This document shows, piece after piece, positions 54,319 to 64,000 of a stretch of DNA of 64,000 bases. The stretch spans positions 1-64,000 of the forward strand of contig JAIVFJ010000248.1 in assembly GCA_025765615.1 (NCBI GenBank), given 5' to 3'. The stretch's first letter is position 1; each line of letters opens with the position of its first letter. The DNA is from Zopfochytrium polystomum (Eukaryota; Chytridiomycota; Chytridiomycetes; Chytridiales; Chytridiaceae). The position numbers were made by a program, and so were the translations under genes. Under the pieces are notes generated by a model that saw only the letters and a program-made list of their open reading frames with translations, searched no databases and was not told the DNA's origin.

Positions 54319-56202
54319 ATGTTCCTCAACACCGACCGCTCTAGCGCCACCACCACTGCCAGCCCTGATTCCTCCTCCGCCGGCGAGGAAGCCGCAGCCC
54401 TCTCCCGCGTGCTGCGCGCCTTCCGCGCCTACGCCCCGCACGCCAACGCTGCCCTCTCCAAAAAGCGCCGCGACTACGCCGCCGTCGACCCAAAGCTGCG
54501 CGCCCTCCTCCTCGCCGCCGCAGACAACGACCACCGCGACCCCGTCGAGGCCCGCTTCGACGCCGTCGCCGCCCGCATCGGCAGAAACGCGCGCGTCGTC
54601 GAGGCCATGGTGATGGCGGCTGACGACGCTGGCGGCGGCGGCGGTGGCGGGGGAGGGGAGGGAGAAGAGAAGGACGCGTCGAGGCCGACCGAGGGCGATA
54701 TGGACAAGGTGCGGAGCACGATTCGGCAGTTTGTGAGGGACTGGGCGGTCGAGGGCGCGGTCGAGCGTGCGGCGACCTACGCGCCGGTGCTGGAGGCCGT
54801 GGAGAGGGTGTATGCGGGCGTCGGCGTGCGCGAGAGGTATGGTTGCTCGTTTTCGGTGAAGTGGCTTCTGAATATTCTGATCACAGGGGAGCCGTACAGA
54901 TACTGGTGCCAGGTGCTGGCCTCGGGAGACTTGCGTTCGAGATTGCAAAAGCTGGTGTGTGTGTGGGGCTTTGGTCTGATTCGTCCCGTTGGTGATTGCT
55001 TACTTATACTTTCGCACCACGTGACTAACTCGACGAAGGATTTTCGAGCCAAGGCAACGAATTCAGTTTCTTCATGCTCATCGCCTCCAACTACATCCTC
55101 AACACGTGAGACGACAGAATCAGCCTTGTGTTATCAAAGCAAACGAAGTAGAAAGCTCACCGGATTCGTCCTCCCTACCTGTGTTGATTGCCACAAACTA
55201 CAAAAAATAGAGTGACCGAGCCAAACCAAATCACCCTCTACCCCTGGATCCACGGATCCTCCAACCATGTCCGCGCGGCGGATCAGCTGGCTGCAGTCAC
55301 TGTGCCGGACGTGGCAGTGCGGAACGCGATCCCACCGACGGCCGACTTTTCGATGGTCGCCGGAGACTTTCTCGAAGTCTACGGTGATCCCGATCAGAAA
55401 GGTTGGTGTTCTCTCCCCACGAACTGGGTCCTTGTATGTGTTCAGTCAATGCTCGAGCTTAGGGTGGCGGTTTTTGGATGTTCACCAACACAACGACATC
55501 AAACAAAATAGGTGCATGGAACGCCGTTGTCACCTGCTATTTCATCGACACGGCCAAGAACATTTTCGAGTACTTGCGGGTGATTGCGCACGCGCTGGCG
55601 GACGGCGGGGTGTGGATCAATCTCGGTACGGGAAAAGAAAAGCAGTGCTTTTCCCCCCCCCTTTTTGATTCGCTTTTTGCTTCTAAAGTACCTAACCGTT
55701 TCACTTTTGCCCATTTGTATGAACAAAGGCCCACTGCTGTACCATTTCGAAGGGATGAAGAACGAAATGTCGGTCGACCTCACGCTGGAAGAAGTCAAGA
55801 CGGCGGCGCGATCGCTGGGATTCGTGTTTGAGGTAGGGCGTTTGGTTTTGCTTTGATTCGTGGATTTGTTGGGTGTGGCGGTGCTTGGAAGAATTGTACT
55901 CTCAAGGATCGTTTTCCCTCATCTGCTGCACGTATCGCCTCCCACGCTCTTCCTCAAAAACAGGAGGAATCCATGATGGAGTCCACGTACACGTCCAACC
56001 CAAATTCAATGCTGAAATGTAAAGTCCTCTTTCTTTTGTGCTTGTTGCTTCTTGCCTTCCACATGCAGTTTGAGCGTTGGCACTTACAGATGGAACCCCT
56101 CCATTCCCTCCTTCCCGCCCCCCTCCCACCCCAGACCGGTACAATTGCGCATTCTGGGTCGCACGCAAAATGGGTGGGAGCGAGTTTACACGTTCCGCAT
56201 GA
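54319..56202 (+). CDS. CARNMT1: carnosine N-methyltransferase (N2227/CARNMT1 family)
   Basis: Eight exons (54319-54836, 54887-54954, 55039-55105, 55211-55401, 55512-55625, 55729-55832, 55964-56018, 56135-56202) give 394 residues with every junction in frame. Family features occur in order: a helical N-terminal region, the AdoMet motif LVPGAGLGRLAFEIAKAGF near 179-197, GNEFSFFMLIASNYILN, LYPWIHGSSN, FSMVAGDFLEVYGD, VVTCYFIDTAKNIFEY, ADGGVWINLGPLLYHFEG and a C-terminal ESTYTSNP with YNCAFWVARK. These cytosolic or nuclear enzymes methylate a histidine ring nitrogen of carnosine or related dipeptides using S-adenosylmethionine. The acidic Gly-rich insert near residue 110-120 is specific to this copy. 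The frame is open 5' of the chosen ATG and includes a hydrophobic segment, so a longer N-terminus is possible. Confidence 0.9.
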
Positions 56203-56566
56203 GGAGGGTTGACTGACTGGGGGGTTTCTTTTTGGCCGCCTTGAGTTGCGAGGCCCGCCCCCCCAACGAATGCGCGAAGAATGAATGCTGGCCCTCCAGC
56301 CGACTGCGCTTGGCATTCATTTCTTTTTCGAGGGCGGTCAGTTCCAACAGAGGGCGAGAGGAGGAGAGTCGCGGTGGTGGGTCGCAGTGGGACTCGTGAT
56401 GGGGTTTTCATCACCACGTTGCCAGCAACCCCAGACAAAAAAAAGTCTAAAGAAAACATCCGCTCCCACCTCCGTCATTTCCCAATGCTAATACCCACAT
56501 CGCGAACGCACTGGCAAAAGAGCAAATACCCGCCGGGGGAGGACCAGCGGACGACGGTAAAGAGGC

Positions 56567-56601
<35 letters not shown>

Positions 56602-56854
56602 GTGAGTGTGTGAGAGGAAGGAGATAGAGTCGGAGACCGCCAGCCGGACTGGGGTTAAAAAAAAACGAAGTAAGAAAAGACGAAAAAACACTGCTCGATC
56701 CCCGTCTCCCTGTCCTCTCCAACCGGGTAGGGCTGCTAATATTGTAACTACGCTTGCACTCACCCGCCTACCCCCGCCGCCGCCGCCGCACCGACCGCCC
56801 GCTTCGGTCTTTGCCCCCGCATCCAATAAACAGCACGACTTTCACCCACTCACC
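56203..56854. other. intergenic region with (GA)n
   Basis: 3' flank of the methyltransferase gene and upstream of the ABC relic. A (GA)n tract lies at about 56568-56596. No gene seen. Confidence 0.6.
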
Positions 56855-56935
56855 ATGTCCGACAACCCGGAGAGAGACAGCTACACCGATAAGAAGTACT
56901 AACTATGAGTGACCAAATTAACCATCCGTCCACAG

Positions 56936-57385
56936 CAACTCTACCGTTTTGCATCGCCAACAGATGCCATTCTCATGGTCTTTGGAATGCTTATGGCAAT
57001 GGTTGCGGGAGCGATGGCACCGCTTACAACGTGAGTTACACTTGTAACAGCAAACTCGCAAATCTGACCTACTCCGAATCGACAGCAGTGTCCTCACAGG
57101 AAGCCTGGTCAATCGCCTTGTAGCAAGACAATCTCATGCCCACCGTCATTCACAAGACAAAGTGGTTTCTGTATCTCGCGCTTATCACTTTCGGGTCCAC
57201 TTGTGAGTTTCTATCTGTCACAATTCGCGATTCGTTTCCCGCTATCGCCCCTACATTCTTAATGCTAGACCTATACATGGCGATCTTTGTTGGCCTCGGC
57301 GAGAAGCAGTCCCACCGCATTCGTCAGGAGTATCTCCGCTCCGTTCTTCGTCAGAATATTGGATGGCACGACCACGAAGGCGCCC
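56936..57385 (+). pseudogene. truncated ABCB-type ABC transporter relic
   Basis: The sequence reads RFASPTDAILMVFGMLMAMV with GAMAPLTT, then (after an intron) SVLTGSLVNRLVARQ. In another frame come KTKWFLYLALITFGSTYLYM and GEKQSHRIRQEYLRSVLRQ followed by NIGWHD. These are the first transmembrane helix, the loop and the second helix of the first membrane domain of full-size ABCB (MDR-like) exporters, in correct order. At least one single-base frameshift is needed near 57130. Everything after GWHD is missing, including both nucleotide-binding domains. A possible first exon at 56855-56895 (MSDNPERDSYTDKK) does not splice in frame. Immediately downstream the sequence changes to a WW-repeat tail. 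Confidence 0.7.
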
Positions 57386-57389
57386 GGAC

Positions 57390-57522
57390 CAGTCCGTCCG
57401 CATCGCTGTAAACAGCGGCAGGATTCGCACTTTGCAGTGGTGGAGGGACAGCGGGCTTACCGTTGACTGGGATGCCAACTTTTTCGTGCGTTCTCGAAAC
57501 CGTAGAGTGTTGGACTGGTGAT
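57390..57522 (+). pseudogene. 'WW' ankyrin-like repeat tail (relic A)
   Basis: The frame VRIAVNSGRIRTLQWWRDSG continues LTVDWDANFFVRSRNRRVLDW and a stop. It is one last repeat plus C-terminus of the WW-repeat family, without any upstream repeats. Its left edge abuts the ABC-transporter relic. A related tail occurs at 60355-60486. Confidence 0.65.
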
Positions 57523-57680
57523 AAGCGTCGGAAATGTTCCAGGAGTGGCTGGCTGACCGGCCATATTCGGTATTTTTTTAAACGTTCACGGTCATATAGG
57601 ACGGTAATGGCGGGATGCGGGAACGTGCTTCGGGCGATTGGATAAATGGTAAAGAGCGTACGTGAAGTGTCAATGCTGGG
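57400..57680. repeat. segmental duplicate, copy A
   Basis: Sequence from the last WW repeat through about 150 bases of 3' flank resembles 60375-60690. Shared flank landmarks include GGAATGTT/GGAATGTTTC-type sequence after the stop and, further on, AAATGGT(A/G)A(A/G)GAGCGT followed by CGTGAAGTGTCA. The copies have diverged by scattered substitutions. Confidence 0.65.
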
Positions 57681-57897
57681 CAAAATTGAATCGTAGAGAG
57701 TGATCTGTTCCCAGACCGTCAGTTGGACTTCTTCGCAGAGAGAAATGTGAAGCGCCGACCACGACAGGAGCGCACTGAGCGAGGCCACCTGATTTGCACT
57801 AGCTACAAACAGCGCCTCTACCACGCTTAGACGTCCCACTTGCGTGCATGATGAAGCGCAGTCCTGTACATTTAGCTTCCCCACCCCGACCGGCGGA
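57523..57897. other. spacer, duplicated flank then no gene
   Basis: 3' flank of relic A and the 3' region of the reverse lectin-like receptor gene. No additional gene. Confidence 0.5.
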
Positions 57898-59350
57898 CTA
57901 GACTGCCATTAATGTAAAGTTGGCGCACGGGATAACGATCGTGCTAATCGCGTCCGGGCTGGTCGCACACGTTCCGTTTCCGTTGTACAACGTCAACCCG
58001 CGCAACGTCCAGGTCTGTTCCAGCAACCCCGTGCACGGCAAAAGCCCTGGCCCACCCTGCCCGTCCGATGGACGCGATGTATTTTAATGAAACAGAAGAA
58101 AAGTAAAAAAACTGGGCGTGAAAGGTGACAAACCGTGGACTTTGGGAGGACCGCCAGACACAACCCCGTCGCGCCGTGAACCCACGCCGCGCCCTGCTCG
58201 CCCGCGTACACTTGCGTCCCGTCCCGCTGCGCCGGTGCCTCGCACAGTCGAATATGGAGGCCCGTTGAGTTCGGCCGCGGCCCCAAGCAACCGATGACTG
58301 AGCCGAGGTCGACCACGAGAATTTGGAACAGCGGCGGGATCGGATTCGCGGAGGGAGTGGGGGAGACGGAGCTTGCCCGGCGAGGTGTCGGTGGAGGCGG
58401 GAGGATGTGCGTCGATGTTGATGGCGGTGGCGGTGTGGTGGTGGACGGCGATTTGGATGAGGTGTTGTTGTAGGCCACTGTGGTGGGTCCGGCGATGAGG
58501 GCAGATCCGGAGGAGAGTAACAGCGAGGATGTTGTTGTTTGATTTATGCCTGATAAGGAGGCTCCCGGTTGGGAGGTTGCGGGAGTGAACTGTGCGGCCA
58601 GAGACGTGGATTGAGGAGATGCGCCGGTGGATGTTCTTGACAAAGCAGTGCTGTAACTGGAAGAATCGAAACGAGGTAAAGAGGTCGACACGCTGGTTGT
58701 GGAGCTGGCAGCGTCCGCACCGCCACTCCGAGTTCCCAACTTCAACCCGAGCACTGAGCCAGTCGCGATCGCGCAGCACACGATGACTACCAATGCGACG
58801 AGCGTCCCAAGAAGGATAGCCCTCCTTCGACCATTTCCCTCTGAAAAGGGCGTGAGATCATGGCGGCATAGTGAATGCAAGCTCAAAACCATGAGAGAAA
58901 AGCGTTACCATTCCCTTTGTCCACTTTCGAGTGGGTAGTGCAGAACGACGGGTACGTGAGAGCGCCGGGTGGCTCGCGGGGCGGCGGTTGCTGCGGAGGG
59001 AAGGAGAAGGAGTGGTCGGAACCCGCCGTTGCGGCCTTTTTAGTGGACGGGTTTGGCAGCGCGTGCCGTCCGAGTCCGTCTGTTCCGAGAGGAACCGGGC
59101 CGGCCGCGCCTCGCACGTCGGCCGTCCCCGTTGTTCCAGCAGCCGCCGCCGCTGCCGCCGCCGTTGCGTCCACGTCCGCACGCAGCACGGCGACGTACGG
59201 CAGAGCGTTCGCAGCCTTCTCGGCTGTTAGAGGCGCGAGCGCCAGTGCCGGGCGATCGCTGAAAGTGCTGATGGTGCTGGCGGCGGCCACTGTGGTGGCG
59301 GTGATGACGGCCGGCGGCGCGGACGCTGTCGGCGCCGTTGTAGTCGACAT
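57898..59350 (-). CDS. single-pass membrane protein with QxW lectin-like end
   Basis: Three minus-strand exons (59350-58909, 58840-58134, 58056-57898) encode 435 residues. The N-terminal 150 residues are Ala/Thr/Pro-rich and have no signal peptide. One span follows (AILLGTLVALVVIVCCAIAT), so the protein is prob ably type II. After it come a long Ser/Thr-rich stalk with several N-x-S/T sites and a Pro-rich hinge, then a C-terminal module of about 100 residues containing GLCLAVL, LLPCTGLLEQTWTL and cysteines at regular spacing. The EQTW with preceding Cys resembles a QxW beta-trefoil (lectin) unit, but only one such motif is present, so the assignment is tentative. A surface-exposed sugar-binding or sensor role is plausible. 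Splice joins keep frame at both introns. Confidence 0.62.
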
Positions 59351-59959
59351 TGGAGAGAATGTCTTGCCTCGCCTTTTTTTTTATGGTTCTTTTTTTTTTT
59401 TGGTCTGTCTGTCTGCCTATCTGTCCGTCTGCTGTCAGTCTGGCTGTCTGTCTGTCTGTCTGCTGACTGACTCTATTTGCTTGTCTTCCTTCCTCCCCAA
59501 ATCGGATTTCAAACACTCTTGTCTTCTGTTCGTCCCTTGTGTCCGTCGGGTAAACGGCATGGTGGTCGCTAGAAGCAAGAATGGGAATAATGCGGCAAGT
59601 CCTTCTTGCTTAATGACGTCCTTGAGACAGGGAGCACTCAATTGATTCTCCGAACTTTGCACTACCCGTGCCCTCAAGGGCAAATGCATCAGAAATGTGA
59701 GCATACGAAAGTGACATGTCAGCGACAAGTATCGCTCTCGTGCCTCAGAAGCTGGGCGGCAGTGCCAGCGGCCAGCGGCCAGCGGGCGACCTAATCATCG
59801 CCCGTGAAACTAGACGTTGAGCCTGCTCCACCAATAAAAACTCGACATCACCTATCCACGTTCGCGAAGGTACCGTGGAAAGGGCGAGCTACTGGCCTGA
59901 CTGGCTTGGGTTGGGGCGGCGAGCTTGTGAGGTCGGCTGCGAGAAGTCGCCGCGATCGC
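59351..59959. other. intergenic region with short tandem repeats
   Basis: Upstream of the lectin-like gene: T runs near 59377-59400 and (TCTG)n at about 59402-59462. No gene seen. Confidence 0.6.
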
Positions 59960-60486
59960 CGCAAATGTCAGACCACCGAGCTCCATCCGCCAGCGCGGCT
60001 GCAGTGGTGGCGCGACAACGGCTGGAGCTGCGGTACTCGGAGCGCGCGCTGCGGTGCGCTAGCCACGCGGGGCGGATCGACATCTTGCGGTGGTGGTGGG
60101 ACAGCGGGCTGACGCTCTTGTACGACGAGTCGGCGTTGACGAATGCCAGTGTGGGGGTTTTGCACTGCAGTGGTGGAGGGACAGTGGGCTGCCCCTCAAG
60201 TATGATGAGAGAGCGGCTCTCGCGTCCCAGGGCGGCCTGATTGACGTATTGGAGTGGTGGAAAAATAGCGGACTCGAGTTCAAGTACGATTCTGAGTCGA
60301 TGCGAAATCGAGGCGATGCAGTGGTGGAAGGACAGTGGATATGAGCTCCGGTACTCTGATGTCCACATTGCTGTCGAAAACGGCGTGGTTCAAAGTCTGA
60401 GGTGGTGGAGGAGCAGTGGGCTCAGGGTTAACTGGGATCCCTACTCTTTCGTGTTTGCTCGATACCAAGAGGTATTGGAGTGGTAG
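59960..60486 (+). pseudogene. 'WW' ankyrin-like relic B
   Basis: Four repeat units are recognisable but in three frames: IDILRWWWDSGLTLLYDESA, then LQWWRDSGLPLKYDERAALA with IDVLEWWKNSGLEFKYDSES, then MQWWKDSGYELRYSDVHIAV with SLRWWRSSGLRVNWDP and VLEW plus a stop. Each frame change falls within or just before a repeat, consistent with small indels in a once-intact gene. No promoter or start was found. The C-terminal part is the duplicate of the tail at 57390-57522. Confidence 0.7.
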
Positions 60487-60690
60487 GAAGCGTCTGGAAT
60501 GTTTCAGGGATGGTTAGAGAAATTTTCTCATCCGGAAATTCAGTTTGCGGAGGTTGCTACTTACAGAATGTGCCTGAATACTGATGAGGACCTAAAGCAG
60601 TGGTGGCGGGAGGCGTGAACGCGCTTTGAGCGATACGGAATAAATGGTGAGGAGCGTTCGTGAAGTGTCAGTGCTGTGCGCGACAACACC
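60375..60690. repeat. segmental duplicate, copy B
   Basis: Partner of the segment at 57400-57680, in the same orientation and about 3.0 kb away. Similarity covers the last WW repeat, the stop and roughly 150-200 bases of flank. Confidence 0.65.
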
Positions 60691-61026
60691 TGTCTTTTGT
60701 GCTTCGCGTCGGTGCACGCCTCTGCAAGTCGGCGTTGCACGACGGGCAAACTACAACAACCAAGCGCGCCTTGTTGCGCACGATCGAGATTTGCGCCTGC
60801 GCGCCGTCCGCGCAGGGCCGCTTTGTGCTGGAGGCTGTGTGAGTGGGTGTCGGAAAAAAGTCGACATCATCAGCTCACTTCAAAACTTTCTTATGGAGTT
60901 ACAAATCGCAACAAAGCCTGTGTTCCACAGAATGAAATCTATTGGCAAGAACAGAAGCAAAAGCAAACGACACTACTCAATCTATATCTCACTACAAAAA
61001 CGGGACAAACAAGAAAAAGGAAGCGC
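60691..61026. other. spacer, no gene seen
   Basis: Downstream of relic B and 3' of the reverse secreted-protein gene. Open frames are short and uncharacterised. Confidence 0.5.
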
Positions 61027-62658
61027 TTAGGTCGGCGAAACCTTCGTCTTCAAGTCCGGCGTGATCGTCACGTTGGCCTGATTGTACTTGAACGACGAGA
61101 CGTACCCTCCCACGGCGATGGTGAGCTGCGAAAACACGTCCACCTGCACCTGCTTGCCCGAATACACGGCCAACACCAGCGTCGTAGTGCACGCGGCCGG
61201 CGCCCCATTGATGGGAATCACCGAGGGGATATACGGCGAAAACCGCGTCCCCCTCGCCGGGATCGCAAAATCCGTGGCATTGAACGCTGCGTTGATCGTG
61301 ATGCACTGGACCCCCTGGAAGAACACCGTCGCCGAGATCCCCGTGATCGCCACCCCGACATCGAACGGGTTCGCCGCCGTCATCGTCGTCTTGACGTTGT
61401 AGATGTTGCCCGTCCCCGGCGCGGGCGCCTTGGTCAGCTTGATGCTGCTCACGTACGCTGTCGTGTTGGACAGCAGCTTGGTCCCTTCGGACCCGGGCAG
61501 CGTCTGCGCGATCTGCAGGCTGCCCAGCGCGAGGTCCAGCGCGGGGAGGTTTCCAGCTTTGCCCGATCCGACGACGACGTCGGTTGAGTTGCCTGCGACG
61601 AAACGCGAGATGAGCGTGGTGGCGGCGGTGACGGCCGCGGCGTCGGCGGGGTCTGGGTGGATGTAGCCGGTGGCGGCGTACTTGTTGGTGCCGGTGCCGA
61701 GGGAGAAGGACGGGAGGACGACTGTGCCGATCGTCGAGCCATTGTATTTGAGGCTGAGCGTGACGTCGGTGTTAAGCTGAAGGGTAATAGTGGACGGGTT
61801 GACGATTTGGACGTCGACACTGAGCTGTAAGCCAGTATTTGGGTTGCCGCCTTGTAGTTTGGGAATCGACGTCACCGTCGTCTGCTTGAGGCCCCCCAAT
61901 CCTATTGTGCATAGTTAAAGTGACGAGCACTTAGTAAATCGGAAGAACGGGAGCAAACGACACACTCACGCATTCACGCACACGCACACTCAAGCTCCCA
62001 TACACGCTCGAAACTCACCAATCAACGACGAATTCACTGCAAACTGCACGTTTTCCAAGCACACATCCGTAGAATCCAACCCCGGCAGCATCACGTCCGA
62101 CACGTCCGCGCCGTTCGTCGCCACGCCCGACATGCCCAGCGGCACCGGCCCGCCGAGCAGCGTGATCCCCTGCAGAAGTTGCTCAAACGCCAGCAGGGTC
62201 TCCGCGTCCGCCGCCACCGGCGCAAACACGGCGTCCGCCAAGTCAATGACGACCGCACCCGTCGCCGAGTCCCCCGAGGCCGCTACGTTGCTGACGCTGA
62301 TGGCCCCGATCGGCGCGCGGCCCGGCTGCCCGACCTTAATGGTCGACGACACGTGCGTGAACCGCAGGTACAGGCTGCTGAGGGACTCCGGGAGGCCGAC
62401 CGAGACGCGCACGCCCGTCGACGAGGCGAGCGCGTACGGCTGCCCCGCCGGGAAGTTGAGGTTGAAGTTTGAGAGGGCGATGCCGGTGATCAGCGGAGTC
62501 GTTTTTAGGTGGACGCCGTTGCCCGTGCCGCAGGCCGAGGACATGCAGATAAGCCCGTCGCGCGGCTCGCCGCAGACCGCGGCGAGGGCGGCATTGGGGA
62601 GTGCCGCTAGGAGGAGTGATGCCGCTGCGAGGGCGGGGAAGGGATTGGGGAGGTGCAT
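61027..62658 (-). CDS. secreted beta-rich protein, possible DUF3712/LEA-like
   Basis: Two minus-strand exons (62658-62019 and 61901-61027) encode 504 residues. Residues 1-27 are a signal peptide (LAAASLLLAALPNAALA), and an upstream ATG at 62694 would add 12 residues. After a Cys-containing start (CGEPRDGLICMSSACG) the sequence is rich in alternating hydrophobic residues: GIALSNFNLNFPAGQPYAL in the first half, LQLSVDVQIVNPSTITLQL and VTLSLKYNGSTIGTVVLP in the second, with N-x-S/T sites. The second half resembles the fungal DUF3712/LEA-2-like sandwich that often follows a membrane anchor, but here it is exported. The function of that family is not established. The gene looks intact. Confidence 0.65.
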
Positions 62659-64000
62659 TTTCGGTTGAGGGCGTGAGGTGGGTCTGGTGACCATTCAAGT
62701 CCGGAGCCCGCTCTGCTCTGATCCCTTTTCGTTTTTCTTTTTTATTTGTTCTCTTCACTCTCACGAGTTCCTCTCTCGCTGTCTCTCTACTGTCCCAGGA
62801 TAATAATGAAAGTTGAGAGTTGTGGAGGGGCAATAATTGAAGCGTGGGCTGTCTCGGTGTGGAAAACGTGGCCTTCCCCTGCATTTGCTGTTGACTCCTG
62901 CCAGAGAAAGGAAAAATGAGCAGTAAGAAGACAGTTCGCGATAAACTCCGCGGTGAAAAAAAAAAGAAAATTTTTGCATGGCGGAGTTGCAGGCTCATGA
63001 ATTGACCGAGCCGAATAGAAGACAGCGAGGAGCGTCCCCTCCCCGGAGGTTTTCCTTTCCCGGATCGACTTGGGGTGAGACGCTGCCCGCGCACGAGCTG
63101 CCTGAAGGGGCAATCCGAAAGTGCAAAAGACAGGTCCCCACGGCCGATCCAGCGAAGGCTTCTGCTCGCCTGCGGGAGACTTGGGTACTCGGAGGTTTTT
63201 CCAGCTCGTTGGCCGATTCGCACGTGCACCGGCTGCAGGAAAATCTGATTAGCCGACCCGGCGCCCGTCTTTCATTGAGCGTGGCTTTGGACTGGAACCG
63301 CCGCGTGACTTGAACGCTAAAGAAAGGAGGTATCGGCGGCTGTTTTATCGCACACGGGCCGCTTATTTTTTTTCTCATACTGAAGGCAATGTCATGAGAT
63401 GCAAGCGAAGCTGAAACAGAGGGAGGATGAAGGACGGACAAGAGGGGATCTTCAATCGCATTTAGAAAGAGATAAGCAAAGTCAGGGCTCGCCGCTCCGC
63501 CCGTTCAGTACCGCTTCTGCGGCCCGAAACAGCGCCGCACCTCCACTTCCTTCCACTTCGACAAACGTTTCACTTGAGCAAGAAGAGGCCGAACCACTTC
63601 TACGTTCAGCTTTGAGGACCATCAAGTACAGTCTTCGAGGAGATCGACGGACGAGCGCTGGCGATGGCGACGGTTCGCTTCAAGTGCGTAAATTGTGCGT
63701 CCATTACCACAGTTCTGTGGCTGCTTCTCGCCACGGCATCCCATTTCGTCCTCTGACCTTCCTCCCGATCCCGGCGAAACCGGCCGATTACCACTCGCGA
63801 GCTCGGCTCCTCCAACCCCACTCTCCGACCACGTCTTTTCTCTCTCTCCCACCGTCGGCCGCCGGTGATGGCCTTTCCCTTCCACTCGAACAGCAGACGT
63901 CGCTGATCCCCGTCGAGCCTTAAGCGCACCGGGTTGGCGATCTCGTCTCTGGAGCTTGGGGAGTGGCTGGGCGTTGCGATCGGCGTTCGGTCCACGGGGT
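62659..64000. other. window end, no confident gene
   Basis: Mostly unassigned. At 63664 a forward ATG begins a signal-peptide-like stretch (TTVLWLLLATASHFVL) that meets a stop soon after, and at 63606-63995 a reverse frame of 129 codons overlaps it. Either could be part of a gene continuing past the edge. Neither is supported enough to annotate. Confidence 0.4.

Noticed and set aside
61003..61587. Arg/His-rich forward frame opposite the secreted-protein gene
   Set aside because: It is the antisense shadow of an intact reverse exon with signal peptide, splice site and balanced composition.

Overview
The window looks like nuclear DNA of a zoosporic (chytrid-like) fungus. This is an inference from content. 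Genes are GC-rich and interrupted by short GT-AG introns, mostly about 50-350 bp. There are eukaryotic tRNA genes, a Pcl/Pho80-type cyclin, a p62-like autophagy receptor, a SANT-domain protein, an RGS protein, a FAM32A homologue, and several ankyrin-like proteins built on a 'vLqWWkdSGL' repeat, which I associate with chytrid genomes. Simple-sequence repeats are dense, both between genes and inside introns. Intron borders below were placed by hand from splice signals and reading-frame continuity, not from transcripts.

Layout. 0-7 kb holds a two-exon dynamin-family GTPase and an eight-exon secreted protein with two PHI-1/EXORDIUM-like domains joined by a Ser/Thr/Pro linker. 7-17 kb holds an ankyrin-like gene, two copies of a decayed reverse-strand gene tail, a glutathione-transferase fragment, the PB1-ZZ-UBA (p62-like) gene, a small unknown ORF, a 98-residue membrane protein, a WD-repeat protein with a frame break at its N-terminus, and tRNA-Val(AAC). 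17-24 kb holds an RGS protein and a Ser/Thr-rich surface protein with an apparent homopolymer frameshift. 24-33 kb holds FAM32A, an 11-repeat 'WW' ankyrin-like gene, tRNA-Pro(AGG), a SANT protein, an intronless DUF4037-like protein and a cluster of GC-rich palindromes. 33-41 kb holds two multi-pass membrane proteins on either side of tRNA-Pro(TGG), then a Pcl-type cyclin.

41-47 kb is the most unusual part. Two paralogous genes point toward each other. Each encodes a secreted or signal-anchored, very short protein-kinase-like fold with a Gly loop, a Lys, an HxD...N loop and DWG, followed by a conserved basic tail. Their three internal exons are identical in length (142, 227 and 37 nt) and phase. 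Between them lie a two-TM protein, a decayed 'WW' relic and a tRNA-like sequence with no U33. 47-57 kb holds a secreted pepsin-like aspartic protease, a low-complexity gene and an eight-exon carnosine N-methyltransferase (CARNMT1/N2227 family). 57-64 kb holds a decayed ABC-transporter 5' end joined to a 'WW' repeat tail, a related relic about 3 kb away, a single-pass receptor-like protein with a possible one-QxW lectin-like ectodomain, and a two-exon secreted protein that may belong to the DUF3712/LEA-like group.

Most genes are unrelated single-copy genes and form no operon-like unit. The themes running through the window are cell-surface and secreted proteins (tandem PHI-1 protein, mini-kinases, aspartic protease, lectin-like receptor, S/T-rich protein) and repeated duplication followed by decay of ankyrin-like genes.
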